This document shows positions 1 through 12,073 of a stretch of 64,000 nt of DNA, piece by piece. Location of the stretch: assembly GCF_016097555.1 (NCBI RefSeq), contig NC_054713.1, positions 2,628,525-2,692,524 on the forward strand. The letters run 5' to 3'. The notes under the pieces were generated by a model. That model worked only from the letters and a program-made list of their open reading frames with translations. It had not been told where the DNA came from and did no database searches. This DNA comes from Gigantopelta aegis. Taxonomy: Eukaryota; Mollusca; Gastropoda; Neomphalida; Peltospiridae. A program made the position numbers and the translations under genes. Every line of letters starts with the position of its first letter. Position 1 is the stretch's first letter.

Positions 1-142
1 ACCAAGTCAGGGCCTGTAACAGACTGACTGTTGGTGTTTACAACAGTGGCTGTTTGTTCGTTGTGTTCTTAGTACATTCCACAATCAACTGATCGAAAAG
101 CGGGACTATTTCAGTGTTTTTTCTTCTTCATATACACGCGTA

Positions 143-327
143 TGCCCGTAGGAACGCCTTTGGGAGTGGGGGTGGAGGGCACTAACGGATCAGGTACAAA
201 CTCTATATCAGATTTTGGTTACAATGGCAAACATTAATGTGATAAAAAAAAACCCCACAAAAAACAAAAACAAAACGAAAGGTTCCCAAGTGGGGGGCAC
301 GTCCCCCCTCCCGGTTCCTACGAGCCT
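143..327. mobile_element. Short GC-ended inverted-repeat element (MITE-like)
   Basis: The left end reads GCCCGTAGGAACG and the right end GGTTCCTACGAGCC, an imperfect inverted repeat enclosing G-rich (GGGAGTGGGGGTGG) and C-rich (GTCCCCCCTCCC) tracts. The same terminal motifs flank homopolymer G/C tracts near 54326-54540 and partly at 25457 and 53800-53925, and the internal phrase CAGATTTTGGTTRCAATGGC recurs at 53822. I infer a dispersed non-autonomous family. No coding capacity is seen. Confidence 0.5.
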
Positions 328-995
328 GCACGTGTATATTACACATTTACTATTCAAAAACACTGTCCTGATGATTTTACTCTTGTTTTCATGTACCATT
401 GTTCGCCTTGTGAATGTTACTATAGTTTGTATTTAATTATACACAATTGTATTCTATGCCTACAAACTGTGTGGGCTTTTTTAAAATAAAGTATGTTATA
501 TTATAACTGTCATAGTGTATTATTTTACAAACACGCACGCATGCATACACGCATCCATGCACGGATGCGCGCGCCCGTGTGTGAAATTGAATCGTTAACA
601 ATAGGTTAGCAAATGTTACTATGACACACATTTGATTATTGAATATGATTATATTCTTGTTTTATTATGTCTTATAAAATCTTAACAAATGCCTGTTTTC
701 TGATAGAAGCACGCTGAAAATACCCCAAATCCAAATGTTAACAAACCGGTGATTCCGCGGTCACTGACACTACTATACAAATATTGGAGATCCTAACACA
801 ATGGATCGAATGCGCCGAGAAGTGCGTTATGTTAGGTATATCACACTTTCAGTTCCTAAGTCAAGTGGCATGTTTCATCTAAAGAAAGACTATAGAACAG
901 AAAACTCAAAGAGCGCCAAGTTAACGTTAGCTGCAAAACTGATGTCAATATGAATAATTAAATGAGCCGTTGAAAACTTTACTAGGTTGAAAATA

Positions 996-1341
996 GGTAG
1001 GTAATGGGTTCGGATCCCAGTCGAGGCATGGGATTTTTAATCCAGATACCGATTCCAAACCCTGAGTGAGTGCTCCGCAAGGCTCAATGGGTAGGTGTAA
1101 ACCACTTGCACCGACCAGTGATCCATAACTGGTTCAACAAAGGCCATGGTTTGTGCTATCCTGCCTGTGGGAAGCGAAAATAAAAGATCCCTTGCTGCTA
1201 ATCGGAAGAGTAGCCCATGTAATGGCGACAGCGGGTTTCCTATCAAAATCTGTGTGGTCCTTAACCATATGTCTGACGCCATATAACCGTAAATAAAATG
1301 TGTTGAGTGCGTCGTTAAATAAAACATTTCTTTCTTTTTTC
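996..1341 (+). mobile_element. tRNA-derived SINE, family B (5' truncated)
   Basis: It contains the B-box-like GGGTTCGGATCCCAG, the body with AAATAAAAGATCCCTTGCTG, and the tail GTTAAATAAAACATTTC followed by TTTC repeats. Near-identical stretches occur at 2074-2286 and 4427-4826 and as a tail at 20085. The left end (A-box part) is missing or diverged. The open frames across it are repeat sequence, not genes. Confidence 0.75.
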
Positions 1342-1727
1342 TCGAAGATGCACGATTACATAAATACAATATTGGCATATCAGTATCAGAAGTGTTTTCA
1401 ATTAGTTCCACCATGTTAGCATCGCTATTTTATTCCCGTACAGATAATGTTAATTATTACAAATCGTGGCAGATCGCTCAAGCAGACGAGAATGCCCGTA
1501 CCTGAAGACCCACTAATTAATCGGTTCTCTTGGATTCCTTTGTAATTTCCTTCCATTGTGGCAATCCCCCATGTCACGAACTATGTGCACCTTTCTTTAC
1601 GAATATGCAGGGAACGAATTGAGTCACAAAATCCATCTAGGCGAAACAGTTTTTAATCGAGCATGAAGTGAGTTGTCACTCCAGTCCCCGCCACACTGGT
1701 ACTGGTGATGATGGCGTTACTGCTCAA

Positions 1728-1751
1728 ACAACAGCAACAACAACAACAACA

Positions 1752-1793
<42 letters not shown>

Positions 1794-2056
1794 GCTGCTA
1801 CTACTGCTACTACTACTGCTACTACTACTGCTACTACCATTAATAATACTACAACTACTGCTGCTGTTGCTGCCGCTACCACTACTATTATTATTATTAC
1901 CACTACTACTATTAGTAGTAGTACTACTACTAGTAGTAGTAGTAGAGGTAGTAGTAGTAGTAGTACTACTACTACTACTACCACTCTACTACTACCACTA
2001 TTATTACTACTAGTATTAGTACTACTACTAGTACTACTATTCTACTACTACTACTA
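1728..2056. repeat. ACT/GCT/AGT trinucleotide array with inverted symmetry
   Basis: CAA, ACT and GCT triplets run into mixed ACT/AGT triplets, so the first half (ACTACT...) and second half (AGTAGT...) are mutually complementary and could fold into a long hairpin. Homopolymeric Thr, Leu and Val frames across it are a by-product of the triplet period. A family B SINE abuts the right edge without its 5' half. Confidence 0.9.
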
Positions 2057-2073
2057 GTGATACTACTAGTTCT

Positions 2074-2286
2074 ACTAACAAAGGCCATGGTTTGTGCTAT
2101 CCTGCCTGTGGGAAGCGCAAATAAAAGATCCCTTGCTGCTAATCGGAAAGAGTAGCTCATGAAGTGGCGACAGCGGGTTTCCTTTCAAAATCTGTGTGGT
2201 CCTTAACCATATGGCTAACGCCATATAACCGTAAATAAAAGGTGTTGAGTGCGTCGTTAAATAAAACATTTCTTTCTTTCTTTCTA
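2074..2286 (+). mobile_element. SINE family B, 3' half
   Basis: It begins at AACAAAGGCCATGG, directly after the triplet array, and ends TTAAATAAAACATTTC(TTTC)n. It matches positions 1136-1341 almost base for base. The 5' half is replaced by the triplet array, so either the array arose inside a SINE or the copy was truncated on insertion. Confidence 0.75.
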
Positions 2287-2857
2287 AATCCATTGGTTAA
2301 GACAGTCTTGTGGTATTGGGCAGTCATCTTTGATTACGGTGATGGAAAATGTATAAACACCAACACTTCCATTTAATGCCTGTAAAGACCCGGTGTCGCA
2401 GACCCACTGCGGCGGAGTTGCCAATAATCCCATAGATTTGTGATTATTACGAGTGCTAATGACAAGCCTGTTCATGACGTCACGGTTCGCTGAACATAAC
2501 GTCACGGTCGAGAGCAATAGCGACTTGGAATCCATGCTGTAACGAGGCGTGAAATGTTTTGGCGCCAATTTCAATAAATGAGTCGCTTCGTTACTGATAT
2601 TAATGTGTGCGGTTACACGCATCATTCATTTAGGGTTAGGTATGGATTGTCATTACCGTCACACACACACACACACACGATAATATTCTCCTGATGGCAG
2701 ATATAGATTTTATTTTATTTAGTTCGACTCTGTCAAAGTTGTATAATGACAGCTTCCCGCCAAAATAATTCAACCGTTTTTGTTTTCAAATGTAAACTTT
2801 GGTAAGTAGGAAAGGAAAAAATAAGAGGAAATCTTTAGAGGAAAATTTGTTTTGAAC

Positions 2858-3145
2858 TAGAGCACATTGTTTTATTAATCATCGGCTATTGAATGTCAAA
2901 CATTTGATAATCTGGTATATAGTCTTAGAGAGGAAACCCGCCAGGGCCTACATTTGTTTCATTAGTAGCAAGGGATATTTTACAAGCACCATCCCACAGA
3001 CAGGATAGCACATGCCACGGCCTTTGATATATCAGTCGTGGTGCACTGGCTGGAACGAGAAATAGCCCAATTGACCCACCGACGGGGATCGATCCTAGAC
3101 CGACGGCATGTCAAGAGAGCGCTTTACCACAGAGCTACTCATCTT
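2858..3145 (-). mobile_element. tRNA-derived SINE, family A, reverse orientation
   Basis: The reverse complement shows a tRNA-like head with TAGC..AGTGGTAAAGCG-type A-box and GATCGATCCCCGTCGG B-box. It continues through the body phrases GGCTATTTCTCGTTCC and CCAGTGCACCACGACTG, with the tail near the GCTCTAG motif. This is the most abundant repeat family in the window. Confidence 0.75.
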
Positions 3146-3609
3146 TCGAGGATGACCGACAAGTTAACCGCATGACGTCACGATTATCGAGTATTTAATA
3201 ATTATCTTGTTCACGCCTCATTATTTAAGGGCAAAGAAGTGTTTGGGTGAATTTTTTGTCTTCCGTTTACTGTTTCCTAGTAACGTTCCAATGATTGATT
3301 CGAATCGAAAACTGATGGGCTGGGCTCCACTGATGTGATTATCGATTATACAAATCGATAATTGATTGTCGCGGGAAATGAAAACCGAAATTGTTCTTCC
3401 AGTTTGATGGATTTGACATAAATATGTTGGGGTTGGGGTTTGTTTTTATGTGTACATAAAGAAAAAATACATTAAATAGTTATTAAAAGCAAAAATAGCT
3501 ATTTGTAATGTTTATGCCAATAAACACGATTATCCTTCTTATGTTCATATAATTGTAACCGATTGTGTAATCGAAACGTGATCGGTTGGTGCAAACAATT
3601 TCAACCGAT

Positions 3610-3659
3610 GATCGGTGATGAAATTACAAACGACACTTGTTTTTAACCAGCATTCTTCA

Positions 3660-3705
<46 letters not shown>

Positions 3706-3776
3706 GTGTGTGTGTGTGTGTGATGAAATTACAAACGACACTTGTTTTTAACCAGCATTCTTCGGGGGGGGGGGGG

Positions 3777-3842
<66 letters not shown>

Positions 3843-4108
3843 GAAATTACAAACGACACTTGTTTTTAACAAGCATTCTTCGAGGTGTGTGTGTGTTTAC
3901 TTGGTGTGTGTGTGTGCGTGTGATGAAATGACAAACGACACTTGTTTTAACCAGCATTATTCGGTGTGTGTGTGTGTGTGTGTGTGTGTGTAGTGTGTAG
4001 GCCTATATGTGTGTGGTGTGGTGGGTGTGTGTGGTGTGTGTCTGTGTGTGGTGTTGTGTGTATATGTGTGTTGTGTGTGTGTGTGGTCCGTGTGTGTGTG
4101 TGTGGTCC

Positions 4109-4139
<31 letters not shown>

Positions 4140-4260
4140 TTTATGTGTGTGTGTGTGTGTTTATGTGTGTGTGTATGTGTGTGTGCGTGTGTGTGTGTGT
4201 ATGTTTATGTGTGTATGTGTGTATGTTTATGTATGTGTGTGTGTGTGTGTTTCCCAGACT
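3610..4260. repeat. Compound (GT)n minisatellite with a repeated 42-bp unique segment
   Basis: Long GT tracts alternate with copies of a roughly 42-bp segment containing ATTACAAACGACACTTG and AGCATTCTTC (starts near 3617, 3722, 3841 and 3922). After about 4000 the sequence is imperfect GT only. Cys/Val- and His/Thr-rich frames across it are artefacts of the dinucleotide repeat. Confidence 0.9.
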
Positions 4261-4355
4261 CTAAATCTTTCTTTTAATATCTCTAGCTCGATATCTCTCA
4301 ATCTTTGTCTATATTTCTTCTCTCACACACACTCTTTCTCTCTGTCTGTCTGTCA

Positions 4356-4359
<4 letters not shown>

Positions 4360-4426
<67 letters not shown>
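4360..4426. repeat. (TC)n microsatellite
   Basis: An almost uninterrupted TC dinucleotide run ending directly at the head of the SINE at 4427. A second TC run (4826-4916) begins directly at the SINE tail, so the SINE sits inside or seeded a TC tract. Confidence 0.95.
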
Positions 4427-4922
<496 letters not shown>

Positions 4923-5161
4923 TCACCATGGACAATTGGCTTACTGACGGAATTCCGTATATTTGTTTCACAAGAAGTATATAGTCGCGAGTTATAACGA
5001 CTGTGCTTTATCAAACGTAATAATCTCGTTTCGTAACCCAACAACAAGACTGTTCTAATAGGACCTTTTACCACTACGTGCTATATAGATCGTTGTTTTC
5101 CGATTGATGGTGTCAAAATGAGTCTTCTCTTCATTACGATGAATTTACAATCGTGTTGACG

Positions 5162-5271
5162 ATGGCACGACATGCTAAAGTTGAGGAGTTATCATCCGCA
5201 CAGAACCAGAAAGATGTTAGCTTCAAAAACACAGTCTTTCTGGCTTATACCGATGTGGCGGCGATTGGCAG
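5162..5271 (+). CDS. Possible first coding exon of an unidentified gene
   Basis: An ATG at 5162 opens 36 codons (MARHAKVEEL...) followed by AG|GTAAAA, a reasonable 5' splice donor at 5272. The segment is non-repetitive and hydrophilic at first, then more hydrophobic (NTVFLAYTDVAAIG). It ends in phase 2, but the next credible exon (11105) must start in phase 0, so joining the two directly gives stops. Either an intervening exon is missed between 5272 and 11104 or this exon belongs to something else. I do not recognise the product. Confidence 0.35.
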
Positions 5272-5341
5272 GTAAAAAATACATGTGCAAAATGTTTAAG
5301 AAGACTGAGCTATTAATAAGCCTCATCTATAGCTGCCATTG

Positions 5342-5470
5342 AGAGCTACTTTTTGGGTTGTCACTGTCCTGGACGGAAGAACCGGCTGAGGCCGGTACTT
5401 GTGCCCAGGATAGGCGTGCGCTACAACAGCTTGCTTTGAATGTGCACGTTAAATAATTTTCCATTCCATT
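5342..5470 (+). mobile_element. SINE-like fragment, family D
   Basis: The phrases CACTGTCCTGGACGGAAGA, GTGCCCAGGATAGGCGTGCG and CTACAACAGCTTGC end in AT-rich sequence. A reverse-orientation relative lies at about 62185-62290 (CTGTTGTAGTGCACGCCTGT, CATCCAGGACAGG). The terminal CCCAGGACAG phrase resembles family C tails. Confidence 0.5.
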
Positions 5471-5584
5471 CCACTTTTTGGGTACACTTGAGTTGTTACA
5501 TTAAATGTTAGAACGGGTGACAAAGGATCACAAGAGATTACATTTATTTAATAATGGATTAGCGATGTCACCAGCCTCGTTGAT

Positions 5585-5825
5585 GTAGTAGCTGAGCCAT
5601 CGGACTTCAGGGTCGTAGGTACTGGGTTCGCATCCCGGTATGGATTCCCACCCAGAGGGTGTTAAAACAACTCAATGGGTAGGTGTAAAGTTACTTCATC
5701 GACTTCTGTCTAAATAATCACTAACAACTAACCCCTAACTCACTGTCTTGGACAGATAGCCCAGATAGCTGAGGTGTGTGCCCAGGACAGCGTGCTTGAA
5801 CTGCAATTGGATTATAAAGTTAAAC
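5585..5825 (+). mobile_element. tRNA-derived SINE, family C
   Basis: The head contains GGTACTGGGTTCGCATCCCG (B-box-like) and the body CTCAATGGGTAGGTGTAA, shared with family B. The body continues through ACTAACAACTAACCCC to the tail TGTGTGCCCAGGACAGCGTG and a short AT-rich end. Other copies lie near 21460, 27225 and, reversed and split, 29275-29880. Confidence 0.7.
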
Positions 5826-6271
5826 GGTTGTTTTGTTTAACGACACTATTAGAGCACATTGATTATTTAATTGGATAAATACACGAAAATAAGTATAAAC
5901 AAGAACGACAACGATGGTATTTATTTATTTATTTATTTATGTTATTTTTATATTGTCGGTTTTAAAATTCATTTCATATTACAAAATTTTAAACATGGTT
6001 TGATGCAAGATTTTTCTAGGAGCAATGTAAACACGACATCTACAGTATTCCAGTGTATATTAAATATAACCTGTACATAAACAAGCATGGCCAAACTTTG
6101 GATCTGCACCTTTAAAGTTTACTTTTTTTCTAGTCGAGCTTTGCTGGGAATTGATTTGAAAAAAGAATATTTCAACTTGAACGTGCCCGAGGTTTCGAAC
6201 CTAAAGCCATCTTGTGTGCGAGACCCAGAATCAACAGAGCAGCAGTTCAGTGCGCTTCAGGTTCTCAACTG

Positions 6272-6675
6272 TAAATACCTACAGGTAAATATTAAATATC
6301 TACAGGTAAATACTAAATACCTACAGGTAAATATTAAATACCTACAGGTCAATACTAAATACCTAAATATCTACAGGTAAATACTAAATACCTAAATACC
6401 TACAGGTAAATACTAAATACTTACAGGTAAATACTAAATACCTAAATATCTACAGGTAAATACTAAATACCTACAGGTAAATACTAAATATTTACAGGTA
6501 AATATTAAATACCACAGGTAAATATTAAATACCTACAGGTACATGCGAAACACATACAGGTAAATACTAAATACCTACAGGTAAACACTAAACACCTACA
6601 GGTAAATACTAAATACCTACAGGTAAATACTAAATGCCTACAGGTAAATACTAAATACCTACAGGTAAATACTAG
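6272..6675. repeat. 21-bp minisatellite, about 18 copies, unit CCTACAGGTAAATACTAAATA
   Basis: About eighteen imperfect units, mostly 21 bp with shortened variants. Because 21 is divisible by three, an open frame extends through the left part with a heptapeptide repeat (KYLQVN type); upstream sequence gives no support that it is coding. Each unit holds CAG|GTAAAT, which resembles a 5' splice donor. Confidence 0.9.
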
Positions 6676-7546
6676 TAGTTATAATCTACTAACTGACTTT
6701 CATTATGTAGTAGGGTGGGGTGGGGTGGGGTAGTGACACAAGCCAAATGTTTTAATGTTTTACCTTTATTATATAGAGACGAACAAACAACGTACATTTT
6801 CAACTTCAAGTAGGGATAGTCCATGAGCCAGAGGGGTCGGTCGGTACCATCTGGGGGACGAATGTTCATTGTGATTTTTGTCAAGTCCTACATCGCTAGG
6901 GATGGCCAATTCATTATAGCATTGCAGGACTCACAGATTTCTGTGTGTATCCACCCGTTTTGTAACCCTACCCCCATTTCCACAACAGTTGTATTTTTAC
7001 AGAATTGCTAAAGGGCGACTATATTAAAAGTATGGTAAAATATTTCTCAGGGCATTTAGGAATTCAAAACCTGGAGGATTGGGAGATAATGGTTTGGAGA
7101 ATTCAGATATATTACCAACATTGAAATCCTTTGAGGATTACGGTCTCATATAACACCTTTTCTGTAACGTTACAAAATACAGTTCACACAGTTTTATGTT
7201 TCAGGAAGGGGAACACATGGGTCCCAGCCACACCCCACACCTCCGGTTTCTACTGGCCTGAATAAATGTGTATAGCTGCACGCATTGCAAACCCCACCCC
7301 TCAGGGTGCAAAACTTTCTTATTGCATCATGCAACGACATTGGTACAAGTCAGTTGCCGAGCAAACTTACTCATGGTTATTTTATACTGTCGATGTTTTC
7401 ATCGACAGAGCAATGACCATGCATACTATTTTAGGTTTATGAGGTAACTTTAACTATTACCAGTAGATGTAAGAAGCAAGTCATTAAAAACGCTGTCTTC
7501 CTTCAGTGCTTAACTACCCCTGGTGCATGTTCAGTGGGAGTGGGGT

Positions 7547-7578
<32 letters not shown>
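7547..7578. repeat. Uninterrupted poly-G tract (32 G)
   Basis: Thirty-two consecutive G follow TGGGGT. A second tract of about 18 G lies at 7757-7774. Such runs can form G-quadruplexes and their assembled length is error-prone. Confidence 0.9.
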
Positions 7579-7579
<1 letters not shown>

Positions 7580-7974
7580 GGCAACGAATGTTACATGAAC
7601 GTAGTGTGGCAGAAAAGTGTTTGCGAGCGCTCTGGCTCCTAAACACGTCAAAGATTTACTTAATTGGTATTTTTTAGCCTTCAGAATGTGCCAGCTACTG
7701 TACTTTTGTATATTAATTCTCTTCTCAACTGGCGGGCGACGGGAGGTGTGTGTGTGGGGGGGGGGGGGGGGGGGATTAATTTGCAGATTAATTGTACAAG
7801 TGTCTCCTCTCCATCATTCATTTATTCCTTTGGTGTGATATCTTTCTTTCTTTCTTGTTTTGTACAGTTCAGTGGCGAGGTAATGACAGTGTTTAATTAG
7901 CATAGTAACAGTAATTTCCGTGTTTTATTTTTCACTATTGTATATTGTTGAATCACTACTAACATCACGAATGT

Positions 7975-8120
7975 GGCTCGGTCAGTGGGAGAGCTTTCGG
8001 TTCAATCCTTGGTGCAGGTTGATACCACTGAGCGGAGAGATTGTAATCTTTCCAATTCCAACCAGTGCCCCATAGCTTATAAGTTATGGTATGTGCTATC
8101 CTGCCTGGGTGGGATTTCTT
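7975..8120 (+). mobile_element. Degenerate SINE family A fragment
   Basis: GTGGCTCGGTCAGTGGGAGAGC resembles a tRNA A-box region, and GGTTCAATCCTTGG a B-box. Diverged family A body follows (AACCAGTGCCCCATA, GGTATGTGCTATCCTGCCTG). The tail is lost. Confidence 0.5.
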
Positions 8121-8461
8121 ATGACTTTTTTTGTAAAATCCAGAACATCTATAAATGTTATGTGTCCTTTACTGTGTCATACAAAACAAAGATGTAATAC
8201 ATATGTTTCTCACTGCCTGCACATGCGTCATCAAGTGGCAGTCCTCCTACAGATAGCGTGGGAACCATATATTATGGTCAAAATGGCACTCCTGTGTACA
8301 CAAAGAACCCAATACAAATGTAGTGGACTATAATTGTAGACTTAGCGAATGTACTATAACTTCTTTTTGAATCAGTATTGTACATATGTACGGTGCAGAT
8401 TCACATTTGTCGTGTATGTAGGCTATCGGCTTCTGTTACATACGTTTTAAATTTTATATTA

Positions 8462-8735
8462 ACAACACCACTAGAACACATTGAGCTATTGGATATCAAA
8501 CATTTGGTAATTTTGTAATAGAGTCTTTGAGAGGAAATCCGTTACATTTTTCCAAGGTATGTTTTGTATGCACCATCCCACAGACAGGATAGTACATATC
8601 ACGGTTTTTGATATATCAGTCGTAGTGCACTGGTTGGAGCGAGAAATAGCCCAATGAGCCCGTTGACGGGGATCGATCCTAGACAGACCGCACATCAAGC
8701 GAGCGCTTTCCCACTAGGCTATGTCTCGATCCCTA
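8462..8735 (-). mobile_element. SINE family A, reverse orientation
   Basis: Reading the plus strand from the tail: CACCACTAGAACACATTGAG, TTGGATATCAAACATTTGG, CACCATCCCACAGACAGG and GACGGGGATCGATCCTAGAC, ending in the tRNA-like head (GCGCTTTCCCACTAGGCTA). Nearly full length. Confidence 0.75.
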
Positions 8736-9859
8736 ACGTTTATATAGTGTTGATCCACTGGTGAGTAAATTGACGCATATTACATGGGTGGATGCATGAT
8801 TTGTCTAGGGAAGGGGTGCAACGTTTCGGAAAGGTTGTCTACAGTATTCATGGAAGGGGATCAACGTTTAAAAAGGAGAGGCGAGTTTAGCCTCTATTAG
8901 AAACATATTTATCTTCCCTTGTTTTGCAGAGCGCTAAGCGGCCCCAATTAGCCACTAAATTATTTTCAGCGCGTTTACGCTCCAGTCGCTTGCAACAAAG
9001 GCCCTTTGTTACTACTGAACTGAGGAGTAGTTGTCGACTTCTCGACTTGTTCTTTTATTTTTTGACGTTAATAAAGTTTTCTAATTACTATTATTGTTTG
9101 TCAGATTGTGTGCAATCTGCTTCTTTTACAGAAAATAAAATGTACAATATGTTTTGTGCTCAACAGAAATACTTACGAACACGTCTTGGGGGGAGGGGAC
9201 AAAAAACATGGCTCATTGATATTTGCCAGTAATACGCATGTGTTTGTGTATCTATCACTGTGTACGAATGGAAGTGTACACCCATATTCCTCCTGTGTTA
9301 TTTTCACGGCCATGTTCTTTATTAATGGTAGTAGTTTAATATCGTATTCTAGTGTTTCATGACATGAGCTGTTTTTTTCTTTCTATTAAAATAATGTGAT
9401 ATTAATTTGGTGGGTGGGCTATGTTTTAATATAACCTAAATGTTAACAGATAGTGGGTGGCATGGAGTTGTGTTATTATAACATCACAACAGTTAACTAA
9501 CACAACCAATGTATTATCAGTATTATCGTTTATTAACCGTATAAAGCACAACGTCTACTAACACTTTTGTTACATAATAATATATTACCGAAATTATGTT
9601 CCTTTCTCTAGTTCCATAAACCGTTTATACCTTTATTACTAAATTATTTAATTTTTATTTATTACACACATGCATAATGAGTGTATTTGTTAGTATGTCT
9701 TTCTTAATCTTCCAACAAGTGTTTCATGACTGTACGTGTTGTGCCATCTGTGAAAACAAGGATATATTATTGTTGGCAGTTAAAAACTGAGTGAACATCG
9801 TGTAACAAAAGTGCTCTCTCTCACACACACACACTCCACCCTCTCTCTCTTTCGCTCTA

Positions 9860-9863
9860 TCTG

Positions 9864-9954
<91 letters not shown>
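9860..9954. repeat. (CT)n followed by (AT)n microsatellite
   Basis: About 24 CT units switch directly to about 24 AT units. The AT run is the insertion point of the TIR element starting at 9955. Confidence 0.95.
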
Positions 9955-9958
<4 letters not shown>

Positions 9959-10817
9959 GAATCTCATTGGCTCGAACACTGTCGGTGCATCAAAGTCTGT
10001 TCGACCCATTGGGTAGATCGAACCATGCATTTGGCCGTTGTCGGGTGCTTCACTGACACAAAAACCAATCGGAATACCTCGCATATTTCCGTAAAACTGG
10101 CTTGGGCGAGATGGTCCGATTGACTCATGAGTAACAAAGTCGCCGTCAAATGTCGGATAAGATACGTATTTGTAACTATTATTTATCACCGTTAAATAAA
10201 CAAATAACAAACACACTGGCAGTTTGTATTTATAAATATTTATTAATTTAAAAAATCGTTCTTTATTATGCTGTTGTAGAATCTTTTGCGACATATTGAC
10301 AACGTTGAGAAAAAATGAAAGTGCATGAAGCATAGGCGAAGGCCCTGTAGCCTACCTGTTATTGTTGCAATCACTACATTACATTGATTCTCGTGTATTT
10401 CAAGTTAAAAGCAAAATATGCCGACGCTCATGTGTAAAATGATTAAAGTAAACCGGCGAGGCCTGCCTACATGGGCGTACGACCCGGGGGGACGGGGTGG
10501 GGAGGGCAATTGCCCCTCCAAATTCGGGCAAAACAGTGGGGAAAATTCGGGCAGTTTTTATCTGGGTAAAATTTGTACATACATAATTTTTTGTATTTCT
10601 TCGGACAGACTTAGTCGTTCGAGCTAAATATGTTTAATTTTACAGCTCGGACCAATAAACTGGTTCGAGAGAAAGCTTCTGTTCGACCCAAGGGGTATTC
10701 GACCAATCAGCACCAAAATAAAAGGGTTTAATAGAACAAAAAATCGGGACATTGTGCTCGGTTCGAGAATACCGGTAGGTTCGACCGATGGGCGTTCGAG
10801 CCAATGAGATTCTACTG
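9955..10817. mobile_element. pogo/Tigger-like TIR element (non-autonomous)
   Basis: The left end reads GTAGAATCTCATTGGCTCGA and the right end TTCGAGCCAATGAGATTCTAC followed by TG and TA, about 20 bp of perfect inverted complement. Both ends lie in TA-rich sequence, and TA immediately flanks the right CTG, consistent with TA target choice of the Tc1/mariner/pogo group. TTCGACC-type motifs recur inside both ends. No transposase frame is visible, so I infer a deletion derivative. A GC-rich G/C-run stretch lies inside (10465-10530). Confidence 0.7.
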
Positions 10818-11104
10818 TATATATATCCCTGTCTCATCCTCTCCATAGTTTAAAGAAATTGCTATGAGTTTACTATCACTGTAGCATAAAATTCCAGTAC
10901 TAGAGCCTTGTTAACTGCTAAATTTACATTTTCCTGTTTAGAATAACAGTACCTTTATGTCAGTGTATTTTTGATAGGCCTAATGTTGTAGTATCCCTAA
11001 CTGGATTTAGCCTTCGTATAATTTCGTAGGTACGACAAAATACATGTTTATACAAATAGAGTTTACCAAACTGATTGATTCAAGTGTAGTAAGTTTGTTT
11101 TCAG

Positions 11105-11190
11105 CTTTCTGTTGTGGTCGTGAATGCCTCAGTGCCAGGTTCTAAGTGTCATTACGTAGCTGGGAAGATCATCGATACCTGTTTGAAAAG
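11105..11190 (+). CDS. Internal exon, unidentified gene
   Basis: TTTTCAG precedes and GTACAAG follows 86 bp that translate without stops in phase 0 (LSVVVVNASVPGS... to ...IIDTCLK, last codon split). It joins in frame to the exon at 12694. The hydrophobic beta-strand-like start suggests a compact globular fold. Product not recognised. Confidence 0.6.
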
Positions 11191-12025
11191 GTACAAGCTT
11201 GTTTAATCCACTGAAGTATTGTGACATCCATGACACCATGGTTAGTGCTGTGACAAGTGTACTAAAGATGTGTTGTGTTTCTCACAATCCAATCGTATTT
11301 TAATTAAAGGGACATACCTGAGTTTGCTGCGTTGTAACATGTTTCCGACTAATAAAATATTTCTACGATTAAACTTACATATTATATATAATTTCTTGTT
11401 TAGAATATCAGTGTCTGTATATTCAATGTGTTTCTGGTCGTCTTAATATTTGTAAGAAGCCCAAACTGGATTTTGTCTTCAAATAATTTCGTACGTTAGA
11501 AAAAATAATATTTTAGGAAATAAAATTAAATTTAACCTAGTACATATATTAGAACGATCCGAAACACGGTTATAATACAGCCACTAATATTTTATGCAGA
11601 AAAATATATTTGATATGTAATTACAATTGTTAAAAAGTGTCTGTTAGTCAATAACATCTTAAAAATTGAAGCAAATTCAGGAATGTCCCTTTAAACTGTT
11701 CTGAGCTCGATGCCATTCTAACACGTCCTAACTTCACATTAGCTACATCGTCATGATTACAAATCAGTTTCTGTATATTTAATTTTTTTAAAAGCTCAAA
11801 CGTCTATTTTACTCCAGAATAATATATAATATATATATATATATATATAATCGAGGGGATTATAATAACTAAATGGAGTTCGGTTCCGAAAGGACTTTGG
11901 CGGATGGCGGATGGCGAGGGTGACAGTAAATCGAGGGAATTAAACAGAGAGACAAACGGTACTTGAAAAGAAGTTGGCGGTAGGCGGGGTTGGCGTTAAA
12001 ATCGGGGGAAATAAATCGAGGGTAC

Positions 12026-12073
<48 letters not shown>

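Noticed and set aside
1668..2057. Poly-Thr, poly-Leu and poly-Val open frames
   Set aside because: Trinucleotide microsatellite read in different frames.
8924..9232. Exon after TTTTGCAG at 8930 filling the gap in the unidentified gene
   Set aside because: The downstream sequence is of unusual composition and no donor gives the phase needed to join 5271 and 11105.
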